From assembly GCA_025964685.1 (NCBI GenBank), contig JAOPYG010000346.1, forward strand, positions 1-45,042: a stretch of 45,042 nucleotides of DNA. Direction: 5' to 3'. This stretch comes from Actinoallomurus sp. GTDB taxonomy: Bacteria; Actinomycetota; Actinomycetes; Streptosporangiales; Streptosporangiaceae. This document shows positions 35,254-44,400 of this stretch, piece after piece. Below the pieces are notes generated by a model. The model was not told the DNA's origin. It ran no database searches and saw only the letters and a program-made list of their open reading frames with translations. The position numbers and the translations under genes were made by a program. The number at the start of each line of letters is the position of its first letter. Within the stretch, counting starts at the first letter, position 1.

Positions 35254-37614
35254 ATGACGGTGGGAAATGACACTTCGACCCGTTGGCGCGGGAACGGACC
35301 GCCGGCCGAGGTGACGAGCTTCGTCGGGCGTCGACGGGAGATGGCCGACGTCAAATGTCTTCTGTCCCGGTCCCGGCTGGTGACGTTGACCGGGGTGGGC
35401 GGCGTGGGCAAGACCCGGTTGGCCTGCAAGATCGCCACCGAGGTGCGGCGCGCGTACGCGGACGGCGTGTGGCTGGTCGAGCTCGCCGGCCTGGAGAACC
35501 CCGAGCTGCTGGCCCATACGGTCTGCGAGGCGCTGGGGATCGAGGACCAGTCCCCCCGGCGGACCCTGGACGCCCTGGCCGACCATCTGCGCGACATGAC
35601 GGCACTGATCGTCCTGGACAACTGCGAGCATCTCCTGCAGGAATGCGCGGAACTGGCCGAGACGTTGCTCCGGTCCGCCCCGCGGCTGCGAATCCTCACC
35701 ACCAGCAGGCAGGTTCTGGGCATCACGGGTGAGCAGACCCTGACCGTCCCGGCGCTGTCGCTGCCCAACGGCGACGCGAAATCCGTCGAGGCCTTCGCCG
35801 GCTACGACGCCGTCCGGCTGTTCGCCGAGCGTGCGCAGGCCGTGCTTCCCGACTTCACCGTGACCGAGGACAACCGCGAGGCCGTCGAACGGATCTGCCT
35901 TCGTCTCGACGGCATCCCCCTCGCCATCGAGCTGGCGGCCGTCCGGCTGCGGGCGCTGTCCGTTCAGCAACTGCTCGAGCGCCTGGACGACCGGTTCCGG
36001 CTGCTCGAGTCCGGATCCAAGACGGTGCTGCCGCGGCACCGGACACTGGCGGCGCTGATCGACTGGAGTTACGCCCTCTGCACACCACAGGAGCGGCTGC
36101 TGTGGGCGCGCGCCTCGGTGTTCGCCGGGTGTGTGCAACTGGAGGCGGCCGAGGCCGTCTGCTCCATGGACGGCATCGCCCGCGAGGACGTGCTGGACCT
36201 CGTGTGCGGACTGGTGGACAAGTCCGTACTGGTCCGGGAGGAGGACTTCCTCGGGATCCGCTACCGGCTGCCGGAGTCCCTGCGGGAGTACGGCCGGGAC
36301 CGGCTCGCCGAGTCCGGCGAGGGGGCGGTCGTGCATCGGCGGCATTGCGAATTCTTCCGTCGGCTGTGCTCCGATTCCTATGACCGGCTGTTCGGGCCGG
36401 ACGAGGTGGCCCTGCTCACCCGGTTGAAGCTCGAGAACCCCAACCTCCGCTCGGCCCTCGACCACTGCTTCGCCGAGCCGGGGCTGACCGCCAACGGTCT
36501 TCAGATGGCCGCTGACCTGCGCAATCACTGGCTCAGCGGCCACCTCGGCGAGGGGCGCCAGCGGCTCGAGCAGGGCCTGGCCGCACACCGCACACCGGAT
36601 GAGGCACGTGGCCGTGCGCTGGTGGTCGACAGCTGGCTGGCGGTCGTCGACGACAAGACCGACGTGGCCGACGCGATGCTGGACGAGGCTCAGGAGATCG
36701 GCGAACGCCTGCGGCACGCCGTGATCCTCGCCGACGTCGCGCTCCAACGTGGGCTGCTCGCCCTGGTCCGAGGCGACGCGGCGACCGCGACCGCCCTGTG
36801 CGAGAGCGCGGTCGGCCGGCACCGCACGACCGGTGACCTCATGGGGCTGGCGCGGGCGTTCCTGTGGCTCAACTCCGCTCTCACCATGGGCGGTGACCTC
36901 ACACGTGCCATCGCCGTCGCCGAGGAGGGCATCGCCCTGTGCGACGCCCACGGCGAGGGACTCCACCGTGCGTTCCTGATGACGATGCTCGGCGTCACGC
37001 TCTGGCGCGGAGGCGACACGGTACGTGCGAGCGAGCTCGCCAAGGAGGGCCTGGCGTTCCACCGTTCGCTGGCCAACTCGCGGGGCATCGGTTTCGCCCT
37101 GGCGCTGCTGGCGTGGATCGCCGCCGCGGAGGGCCGGTACGAACGCGCCGCGCGGTTGCTGGGGACCGTCGAGAGCTGCTCTCAGGAGCCGCGGTCACGA
37201 CGGGCGATCGGCGCCCAGGTGGCCGGATACCGGCACCTCCACGTCTACCACGACCAGGCCAAGGCCGCCATCCGGCGTGCTCTCGGCGACGCGGCGTTCG
37301 AGGCGATGATCCGGCAGAGCGCCAAGCGCGACGTCGACCGGGCGCTCGCGGACGCGATGGAGGAGAGTCCCGCCGGGGAACTCGGAGACGAAGACGGCGA
37401 GCGATCGTCTCCGCTGACGCCCCGGGAGACCGAGGTGGCACGGCTCGTCGGCCGCGGACTGACCAATAAGGACATCGCCGCCGAGCTGGTGATCTCCCAA
37501 CGCACCGCCGAAGGGCATGTCGAGCACATTCTCACCAAGCTCGGGTTCGGTTCGCGCACGCAGATCGCGGTCTGGATCAACAGCGATGAGGCAGAGCCCG
37601 CGGATCGGTCCTGA
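35254..37614 (+). CDS. LuxR-family ATPase regulator (AfsR/LAL-like)
   Basis: 786 residues from the ATG at 35254; in-frame TTG 35236, GTG 35245 and GTG 35251 are alternatives. Order of domains: a P-loop NTPase with Walker A GVGGVGKT (47-54) and ALIVLDNCEH, a winged-helix linker, a central helical TPR-like region (about 360-640), a charged linker, and a C-terminal LuxR helix-turn-helix (LTPRETEVARLVGRGLTNKD, about 715-780). This is a single-polypeptide STAND-type regulator, and such genes commonly control secondary metabolism. No biosynthetic cluster is adjacent, so the target is unknown. Inserted between amtB and ftsY on the opposite strand to both. Confidence 0.9.
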   Translation: MTVGNDTSTRWRGNGPPAEVTSFVGRRREMADVKCLLSRSRLVTLTGVGGVGKTRLACKIATEVRRAYADGVWLVELAGLENPELLAHTVCEALGIEDQSPRRTLDALADHLRDMTALIVLDNCEHLLQECAELAETLLRSAPRLRILTTSRQVLGITGEQTLTVPALSLPNGDAKSVEAFAGYDAVRLFAERAQAVLPDFTVTEDNREAVERICLRLDGIPLAIELAAVRLRALSVQQLLERLDDRFRLLESGSKTVLPRHRTLAALIDWSYALCTPQERLLWARASVFAGCVQLEAAEAVCSMDGIAREDVLDLVCGLVDKSVLVREEDFLGIRYRLPESLREYGRDRLAESGEGAVVHRRHCEFFRRLCSDSYDRLFGPDEVALLTRLKLENPNLRSALDHCFAEPGLTANGLQMAADLRNHWLSGHLGEGRQRLEQGLAAHRTPDEARGRALVVDSWLAVVDDKTDVADAMLDEAQEIGERLRHAVILADVALQRGLLALVRGDAATATALCESAVGRHRTTGDLMGLARAFLWLNSALTMGGDLTRAIAVAEEGIALCDAHGEGLHRAFLMTMLGVTLWRGGDTVRASELAKEGLAFHRSLANSRGIGFALALLAWIAAAEGRYERAARLLGTVESCSQEPRSRRAIGAQVAGYRHLHVYHDQAKAAIRRALGDAAFEAMIRQSAKRDVDRALADAMEESPAGELGDEDGERSSPLTPRETEVARLVGRGLTNKDIAAELVISQRTAEGHVEHILTKLGFGSRTQIAVWINSDEAEPADRS

Positions 37615-37620
37615 TGTGCA

Positions 37621-37657
37621 CCGGGGCCGGCACAGGCGATGCCCGTGCCGGCCCCGG
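37621..37657 (+). terminator. Strong stem-loop behind the LuxR-family gene
   Basis: CCGGGGCCGGCAC (37621-37633) and GTGCCGGCCCCGG (37645-37657) form a perfect 13-pair stem; inside, GGC/GCC adds three more around GAT. It is six bases behind the stop at 37614. Confidence 0.85.
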
Positions 37658-37741
37658 CGTCCCCGTAGCGCCGAGTAGGGGCGCGCCACCGGGGACGGCG
37701 TCGCCGGGGGAATGCGACGCCGTTGCGGTGGCACCGCCGGG

Positions 37742-37797
37742 GGGGATGACGGCGCCACGCGGGCAGTGACGCCGCCGAGGGGATGACGGCGCCACGC
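37742..37797 (+). repeat. 19-base direct repeat, period 37
   Basis: GGGGATGACGGCGCCACGC occurs at 37742-37760 and exactly again at 37779-37797. Each copy contains the palindrome GGCGCC. The base composition of the flanks suggests further decayed copies. Confidence 0.75.
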
Positions 37798-37965
37798 AGG
37801 CGCATCGCATATGTGAGCATGCCGGAGCGGCCTAGGTCGGCGAAGCGGGAGAACTACCTATACAGGTACGCATCTGCCCGCGAGGGCCGCGTACGGGCGG
37901 TGCGATGGGTGCGGCGGGCGGTGGTCGGCGCCGGACCAGGCCGAGATCACCCGCCGCATCGCGGC

Positions 37966-39102
37966 TCAGTCGCCGAGGATCGCCTCGACGAAGGCATCGG
38001 GCTCGAACGGCGCCAGGTCGTCCGGCCCCTCGCCCAGGCCGACGAGCTTGACCGGAACGCCCAGCTCACGCTGGACCGAGATGACGATGCCGCCCTTGGC
38101 GGTGCCGTCGAGCTTGGTGAGGGCGATCCCCGTGACGTTGACGACCTCGGCGAACACCCGTGCCTGCTGCAGGCCGTTCTGTCCCGTCGTGGCGTCGAGG
38201 ACCAGGATCACCTCGTCGACCTGCGCCTGCTTTTCGATGACCCGTTTGACCTTGCCGAGCTCGTCCATCAGGCCGGTCTTGGTGTGCAGCCGCCCGGCCG
38301 TGTCGACGATGACCGTGTCGACGGCGTCGGCGATGCCCTGCTTGACGGCCTCGAACGCGACGCTCGCCGGATCGGTGCCCTCGGCCCTGCGTACGACCTC
38401 CGCGCCGACTCTTGAGCCCCAGGTCTGTAGCTGATCGGCCGCGGCGGCGCGGAATGTGTCGGCGGCGCCCAGCAGCACCGTACGGCCGTCACCCACGATC
38501 ACCCGGGCGAGCTTGCCGCAGGTGGTCGTCTTGCCGGTGCCGTTGACGCCCACGACGAGGATGATCGCCGGATGGGCGCCGTGCGGCTCCATGCGGACGG
38601 ACCGCTCCCAGTCCTTGCCGATCTGGGTGAGCAGCTCGTCCTTGAGCAGCGCGCGCACCTCGACAGGGTCGCGTGAACCGAGGACCTTCACCTTGGTGCG
38701 CAGGTCGTCCACGATCTGCCGGGCGGACACGACCCCGACGTCGGCGGTGACGAGCGTGTCCTCGATCTCCTCCCACGCGTCGTCGTCGAGGGCGTCGCGG
38801 GACAGCAACGCCAGCAGGCTCTTGCCCAGGGCGTTCTGCGAGCGGGACAGCCGCGAGCGCAGGCGCACGAGACGGCCGGCGGAGGGCGGCGGAAGCTCGA
38901 TCTCCGGCGCCGGGGGCACCGGGACTTCGACGGGAGGGGCCGGGGCGGTCGCGGCTTCGTCGTCCAGGACGGCGGTGCCGCCCTGCCCGGTCTCGTCAGG
39001 CGGCGGTGCCGTACGGCCGTGACCGCGGCCCCGCAGTAGAAGGGACCCGGCGACGATGACGGCGAGTACGACGATCGCGATGGCGAGGTACAGGTATTCC
39101 AT
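37966..39102 (-). CDS. ftsY: Signal recognition particle receptor FtsY
   Basis: 378 residues. One N-terminal membrane segment (LYLAIAIVVLAVIVAGSLLL) is unlike E. coli FtsY, which has an acidic A domain instead. A short Pro/Glu-rich linker follows, then the NG domain: Walker A GVNGTGKTTTCGKLA, DTFRAAAADQL, DTAGRLHTK and TKLDGTAKGG. It receives Ffh-bound ribosomes at the membrane. The partner ffh is 10 kb away in the same window and carries an internal stop codon. Confidence 0.97.
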   Translation of the reverse strand: MEYLYLAIAIVVLAVIVAGSLLLRGRGHGRTAPPPDETGQGGTAVLDDEAATAPAPPVEVPVPPAPEIELPPPSAGRLVRLRSRLSRSQNALGKSLLALLSRDALDDDAWEEIEDTLVTADVGVVSARQIVDDLRTKVKVLGSRDPVEVRALLKDELLTQIGKDWERSVRMEPHGAHPAIILVVGVNGTGKTTTCGKLARVIVGDGRTVLLGAADTFRAAAADQLQTWGSRVGAEVVRRAEGTDPASVAFEAVKQGIADAVDTVIVDTAGRLHTKTGLMDELGKVKRVIEKQAQVDEVILVLDATTGQNGLQQARVFAEVVNVTGIALTKLDGTAKGGIVISVQRELGVPVKLVGLGEGPDDLAPFEPDAFVEAILGD

Positions 39103-39135
39103 AGCGTGTCCCAGTGTCGCAGAGGCCGGACACGA

Positions 39136-39786
39136 TCATCGCGATCGGGGCAGCGGCGCGCGAGCCGAGGACAGGGAGTCGCGCTCGGAATGCTCCCACT
39201 CCTCGACGTTCCGCAGCAGGGCCTCCAGGTAGGACCGCAGGTGGGTGCGGTAGACGTCGCTGAACGTCCGCAGGTACGCGATCTCGCTCTCGAGGTTTCG
39301 GCGTTCGTCCCCGGAAAAAGGTTCCGAGGACGGGACCACCTGCTCGGCCGCCATCGTGGCCTGGCGGTGCGCCTCCTCCAGCACCAGCACCGCCCGCGCC
39401 TTGGCCTCGGCGAGGATCTCGTCCCGGCCCCGCCGCGCCTCTTCGGCCAGCTCGCGGCTGTACCGCTGGGCGTCGGCGACGTAGTGGTCCGCGGTCTCCT
39501 GTGCCTTGGAGAGGATGCGGACCGCCTGGATGTGGGCGTCCTCTGCCTGTGCGGTCGTGATGCCCTGCGGGTTGCCGGTGATGCGGTCACGCAGCCTGCC
39601 GACCTCGTGCTGCATCGCGGCCTTCTCGTTCAGGACACGGACCAGCTCCTGCTCGACCTGACCGAGGAAGGCGCGGACCTGGTCCTCGTCGAAGCCGCGC
39701 CGGCCCAGTTGGGCGCGCCGGAAGCTGACCGCCTGCAGCTCGGCCGGGGTCAGCCGCTGAGCGCCGGGATTGTCTGGTGAGGTCAT
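39136..39786 (-). CDS. DivIVA-domain coiled-coil protein
   Basis: 216 residues from the ATG at 39786. Residues 12-70 carry a DivIVA-like N-domain (RLTPAELQAVSFRRAQLGRR with GFDEDQVRAFL), then a long helical coiled coil (about 45-200) rich in Glu, Ala and Arg. In actinobacteria such proteins (Wag31, Scy, FilP group) act in polar growth and cell shape. It lies between ftsY and the flavohaemoglobin gene; the start is 33 bases downstream of the latter's operon end. Confidence 0.85.
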   Translation of the reverse strand: MTSPDNPGAQRLTPAELQAVSFRRAQLGRRGFDEDQVRAFLGQVEQELVRVLNEKAAMQHEVGRLRDRITGNPQGITTAQAEDAHIQAVRILSKAQETADHYVADAQRYSRELAEEARRGRDEILAEAKARAVLVLEEAHRQATMAAEQVVPSSEPFSGDERRNLESEIAYLRTFSDVYRTHLRSYLEALLRNVEEWEHSERDSLSSARAPLPRSR

Positions 39787-39794
39787 CGCTCTCC

Positions 39795-40907
39795 CTATGC
39801 GTCCGCGAACTTGTCCGACCGGATCCGGTCCGTGCCGAGACCGAGCCGTACGAGGCTTTCCGTCGTCGCGTCCACCATCGCCGGTGAGCCGCACACGTAG
39901 GCGTCGTGGTCGCGCCACAGGCCGTGCCGGGCGACCACGTCGGCCAGCACGCCCTGCTCCGCGGTTCCTTCCGCGCGATCGTCGGACACGGCGGGGACGA
40001 CGGTGAGCCACGGGCTCCCGGCGGCCCGCTTGGTCAGGTCGTCCAGGTCGTACAGTCCATCGGTGGTGCGCGCGCCGAAGAACAGATGCACCCGCGGCGG
40101 TGCGGGGCTGAGCGCGATCCGCTCCAGGATCGCCTTCAGGGGCGCCAGGCCGGTGCTCCCGGCGACGAGGAGCACGTCACGGCCGGACCGCTCGTCGAAG
40201 GTCATCGTGCCGACCGGCGGCCCCAGCTTGAGCCAGTCGCCGGGGACCGCCGCGCGTACGAGGACGGGGCTCACCGGGCCGCCGTCGATCAGCCGCACAT
40301 GGAAGTCGAGGGTGTTGTCCGGACGCGGCGCGTTGGCCATGGAGTAGTAACGCCACATCCGTGGCCGGGCCGGCACCTCCACCGCGACCGACTGCCCCGC
40401 CTGGAAGGGCAGCGGGCGGTCGGTCACCAGCCGCATGACCGCGAGGTCGAACCGGCGGCGCTCGTGCGCGATGACGCGGGCGTTCCACCACGCCGGGCGC
40501 TGCTTCGCGTCCTCCTCCGCCGCCTCGACCATCACCTTGGCGAGCAGGGTGTAGGCGTCCGTCCAGTCCCTGGCGAGCGCCTCGGTCCAGGCGGCGCCGG
40601 AGAAGTAACGAAGCGTGGCGACCAGGCTCTGCCCGACCTCGGGGTAATGCAACGCCTCCACGCCGAATTTACGGTGGTCGGCGCCGAGCTGACGCACGAA
40701 CGGGACGAGTTCGGGCAGGTTGTCGACTTGCGCGACTATGCGTCCAAGTGCACTCAACAATCGGTCACGCTGATGGCTCATTCCGATTGAGAACATCTCC
40801 CGGAGACCCGGATTTCGCAAGAAGAGATCCGAGTAAAAGAACAATGCCACAGCGTCACCGTGCTGGGCGACCTGCGCGAAGTTGTCCTTCAACCCTTGTG
40901 CATCCAC
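39795..40907 (-). CDS. Flavohaemoglobin-like globin-reductase fusion
   Basis: 370 residues from the GTG at 40907. The globin domain (1-135) has proximal His78 in ADHRKFGV and Tyr25 in FFYSDLF, the B10 position. The FAD part has RYYSMANAP and the NAD part LLVAGSTGLAPLKAI near 250. Such fusions oxidise nitric oxide to nitrate, or reduce oxygen, using NAD(P)H. The FAD/NAD module is somewhat divergent from classical Hmp. The N-terminal ten residues are nearly identical to the neighbouring stand-alone globin. Confidence 0.85.
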   Translation of the reverse strand: MDAQGLKDNFAQVAQHGDAVALFFYSDLFLRNPGLREMFSIGMSHQRDRLLSALGRIVAQVDNLPELVPFVRQLGADHRKFGVEALHYPEVGQSLVATLRYFSGAAWTEALARDWTDAYTLLAKVMVEAAEEDAKQRPAWWNARVIAHERRRFDLAVMRLVTDRPLPFQAGQSVAVEVPARPRMWRYYSMANAPRPDNTLDFHVRLIDGGPVSPVLVRAAVPGDWLKLGPPVGTMTFDERSGRDVLLVAGSTGLAPLKAILERIALSPAPPRVHLFFGARTTDGLYDLDDLTKRAAGSPWLTVVPAVSDDRAEGTAEQGVLADVVARHGLWRDHDAYVCGSPAMVDATTESLVRLGLGTDRIRSDKFADA

Positions 40908-40953
40908 GCGCTCTCCTGAGGGGACGGCCTGCGCGAGCGGGCGCCGACCGCGC

Positions 40954-41355
40954 CTATCCCTCTGCCCCGGCCTTCGTCATGACGCCGGCGACGACGCCGT
41001 ACGCCGCGCCCCAGTCGCCCTCCAGCTCAGGGCTCCAGGAAGCCCCGCTGAAGTGGCGCAACGTCGCGACCAGGCTCGCGCCGACCGCCGGGTAGTGCTC
41101 GGCGCTGATACCGAAGCCCCGGTGGTCACGTCCCAGTCGCTCGAGGTAAGGAACCAATTTCTCTGGGTCGTCGACCCACCCGACGATCTGCGAGAGCGCT
41201 TCGAGGAGGACCTTGTGCTGCCGCGCCATGGACGCTGGAAAAAGCGCGCGATATCCGGGATTGCTCTCGAACAGATCTGCGTAAAAGTAGTCGGCCACTT
41301 CCAGGCCGTGACCGGCGACCTGCACAAAGTTATCTTTCAATCGCTGAGCGTCCAT
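40954..41355 (-). CDS. Single-domain bacterial globin
   Basis: 133 residues from the ATG at 41355, with AGGAAGGG upstream. Proximal His78 (GRDHRGFGI) and Tyr25 (YFYADLF) are at the same positions as in the downstream fusion protein. Starting MDAQRLKDNFVQVAGHG, it is a clear paralogue of the globin half of its neighbour, 46 bases away. The pair may share reductase electrons; expression together in an operon is likely. It could detoxify nitric oxide or bind oxygen. Confidence 0.88.
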   Translation of the reverse strand: MDAQRLKDNFVQVAGHGLEVADYFYADLFESNPGYRALFPASMARQHKVLLEALSQIVGWVDDPEKLVPYLERLGRDHRGFGISAEHYPAVGASLVATLRHFSGASWSPELEGDWGAAYGVVAGVMTKAGAEG

Positions 41356-41490
41356 GTGAGCCCTTCCTCTGCCGAAGAACTTCAATTCCTAACGACTCAT
41401 ACGACAGCGCGCAAGTGTTACGCATGGTTAGGCAGAGACGGAATGTGACGACCCGGTCAATGTCAGGTGTCGAGACGGGCGAAGGCGCGG

Positions 41491-44400
41491 TCAGACGGGT
41501 TCGGCCTCGCGGAGGCGCTGGCTGATGACCTGCGTGACGCCGTCGCCGCGCATGCTGACGCCGTAGAGCGCGTCCGCGCCCTCCATCGTGCGCTTCTGGT
41601 GGGTGATCACGATGAGCTGCGACGACTCGCGGAGCTCTTCGAAGATGCCCAGCAGGCGCTGGGTGTTGGTGTCGTCGAGCGCGGCCTCGACCTCGTCGAG
41701 GACGTAGAAGGGCGACGGGCGGGCCTTGAAGATGGCGACGAGGAAGGCGATGGCGACGAGGGACCGCTCGCCGCCGGACAGCAGCGACAGCCGCTTGACC
41801 TTCTTGCCGGGCGGCCGGGCCTCGACCTCGATCCCCGTGGTGAGCATGTCCTCGGGTTCGGTGAGCGACAGGCGCCCGTCGCCACCCGGGAAGAGTCTCG
41901 AGAAGATGCCTTCGAACTCGCGCGCGGTGTCCTCGTAGGCGGAGGTGAAGACCTCCTCGACCCGCTCGTCGACCTCCTTGACGACCGTGAGCAGGTCGCG
42001 CCGCGTCTTCTTGAGGTCCTCCAACTGGGAGGTCAGGAAGGCGTGGCGCTCTTCGAGGGCGGCGAACTCCTCCAGCGCCAGCGGGTTGACCTTGCCGAGC
42101 TGGGTGAGCTGGCGCTCGGCCTGCTTGGCGCGCTTTTCCTGTGTCGCCCGGTCGTACGGCTCGGGCACGGCGTCCTCGGGGGCGTCGGGTGCCGGGGGGA
42201 TGAGCTGGTCGGGGCCGTACTCCGAGATCAGCACGTCCACCTCCAGCCCGTACTCCTCCATCGCCCGCTCCTCCATCTGCTCCAGGCGCAGCCGCCGCTC
42301 GGCGCGTGCGACCTCGCTGCCGTGGGCGACGTTGACCAGCCGCTCGTGCTCGCCGGTGAGCTCGCGCACGCGGGTGCGGACGGTCTTCAGCTCTTCTTCG
42401 CGGGCGGTGCGCGTCTGCTCGGCGGCCTCGCGCTCGGCGACGGCCGCGGCGATCGAGACCTCGATGCGGGTCAGGGCCTCACGCGCGCCGGTGACGACGG
42501 CCTGCGCGACACGCGCGTCACGGACGCGCCGCTCGCGGCGTTCGGCGGCGCGGGAGCGTTCGGCCCGCTCCTGCGCCGCCGCGCGCAGGAGGGCGTCGGC
42601 CCGGCCGGTGATGGCCGTGACCCGCTCCTCGGCGGTACGGACGTTGAGCCGCGCCTCCATCTCGGCGTCGCGCAACGCCTGGCAGCGGTCGGCCAGCTCG
42701 TCACGGCGCGTGGAGTCCTGGTCGTCCTCCTCCAGCGGCTCGGACTCGGCGGTCTCCAGCCGCTCGACGAGCAGGGCGCGGGCCTCCGCGTCGCGCTCGC
42801 GTCCCTCCTCCGCGGCGCGCACGGACGCCGAGAGGCGCTCGGCCTCCTGCCGGGCGGCCCGCGCCGCGGCCTGGAGCCCGGCCACGTGTCTGGCCTCCTG
42901 GGCGGCTTCGGCGGCGGCCTCACGGACCTTCGCGCGTACGCGGTCCAGGCCGGCCTGTGCGCGGTTGACGCCGGCCTGGGCCTCGCCGACCGCCGCCTGG
43001 GCGGCTTCCAGCACCGCCTGAGCGCGCTGCTCGGCCTCGACCGCCTCCTCCAGCGCCTCGGCGGTGTGCTCGGCCTTCTCACGGGCCGCGGCGAGCCTGC
43101 CGGCGGCCTCATCGCGGGCCGCGCGCATCTGCAGCGGGCTCTGCCGTCCGCCGCCCCCGCCCAGGGCCCAGTGGGCGCCGAGCAGATCGCCGTCGCGGGT
43201 GACCGCCCGCAGCGTGGGCGCGGTGCGTACGAGGGAGGCCGCGGCTGCCAGATGGTCGACGACCACGACGCCGGAAAGGAGGTGGTGCACGGCGGAGCGT
43301 ACGGACTCGGCCGCGGTGACCAGGTCGGTGGCGTGACGTGCGCCGCCGGGCAGGGTGGCGCCGGGCGGCCCGGCGGACGGCCCGTCGCCGACCACAAGTC
43401 CGGCCTGTCCGGCGTCGCCGGCGCGCAGCAGGCTGAGCGCGGACTCGGCGGTGTCGAGCGAGGCGACCGCGACGGCTTCCGTCGCGGCACCCAGCGCGGC
43501 GGCGATCGCCACCTCGGCACCGGGTTCGACGGAAAGGAGCGAGGCGAGGGTGCCGAGCACGCCGTCCAGGCCGGCGGACAGCAGGGCCTCACCGCCGTCG
43601 GCCGCGCTGCCCAGAGTCAGATCGAGGGCCTCGACCCGTGCCTGCAGCGCGGTGACGTCCTTCTGCGCGGCCTGGTCGGCGCCACGTTCCGCACCGACCC
43701 GCTCATGCGTCTCGCGCAGGTCGCGCCGGGGCGCGTCGACGGCCTCCCGCGCCTGCTCGGCGGAGTCCTTGGCCTGTTCGAGGATCTCCTGGGCGCGTTC
43801 GTGCTCGGCGGCCAGCTCCGGGTCCTCGGCCGCCTGCGTCTCCTGGGAGGAGTATTCGGACTCGGCGACCCGTGCGCGCTCCTCCGCGGCGGCGCGCGCC
43901 TCGGCCAGCCGGCCGATCTCCGCCTCGGTGGCCTGCGTCTTGCTGTCGAGCGCGTCGACCTGGCCGCGCAGCCTGACCAGGCCCTCGCGGCGGTCGGCCG
44001 CGGCGCGCGCGGCGACCTGCAGGCGGCGTTCTTCGACCTCGAGCGCCGACTCGACCTCGGATCGCTCGCGCACGGACTCGGCGAGCAGCTCTTCGACCGC
44101 CTCCAGACGCTCGCCGAGCACCTCCTCCTGCTCGCGCACCTCCGCGGCCTCGCGCTCCATGTCCTCGGGGTCGCGGCCCCGCCGCTCGTCTTCCTCCGCC
44201 TCGGCGGCGTGCCGGTAGCGCTCGGCGGCGACCTCCCCGACTCCGCGCAGGCGCTCGCGCAGGGACGACAGGGAGTACCAGGTCTCCTGGGCGCGGGTCA
44301 GCACCGGCGCCTGCTCGGCCGCCTCGGCCTCCAGGAGGGTCTCCCGCTGCTGGGCGGCCGCGAGGGCCTCTTCCACAGAGGTGTGCCGCTGGCGTACGGC

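Larger units (their letters stand above)
37615..37965. other. Intergenic, 351 bases: terminator and repeats
   Basis: Between the ends of the LuxR gene and ftsY. It holds the strong terminator at 37621-37657, a 19-base direct repeat (37742-37760 and 37779-37797) and a small palindrome TACCT-ATAC-AGGTA (37855-37868). No open frame with a reliable start is present. The middle part is a run of GACGGCG-type imperfect repeats. Confidence 0.5.

Noticed and set aside
35230..37062. 610-codon minus-strand frame opposite the LuxR-family gene
   Set aside because: The plus strand has full NTPase and LuxR motifs; this frame has none.
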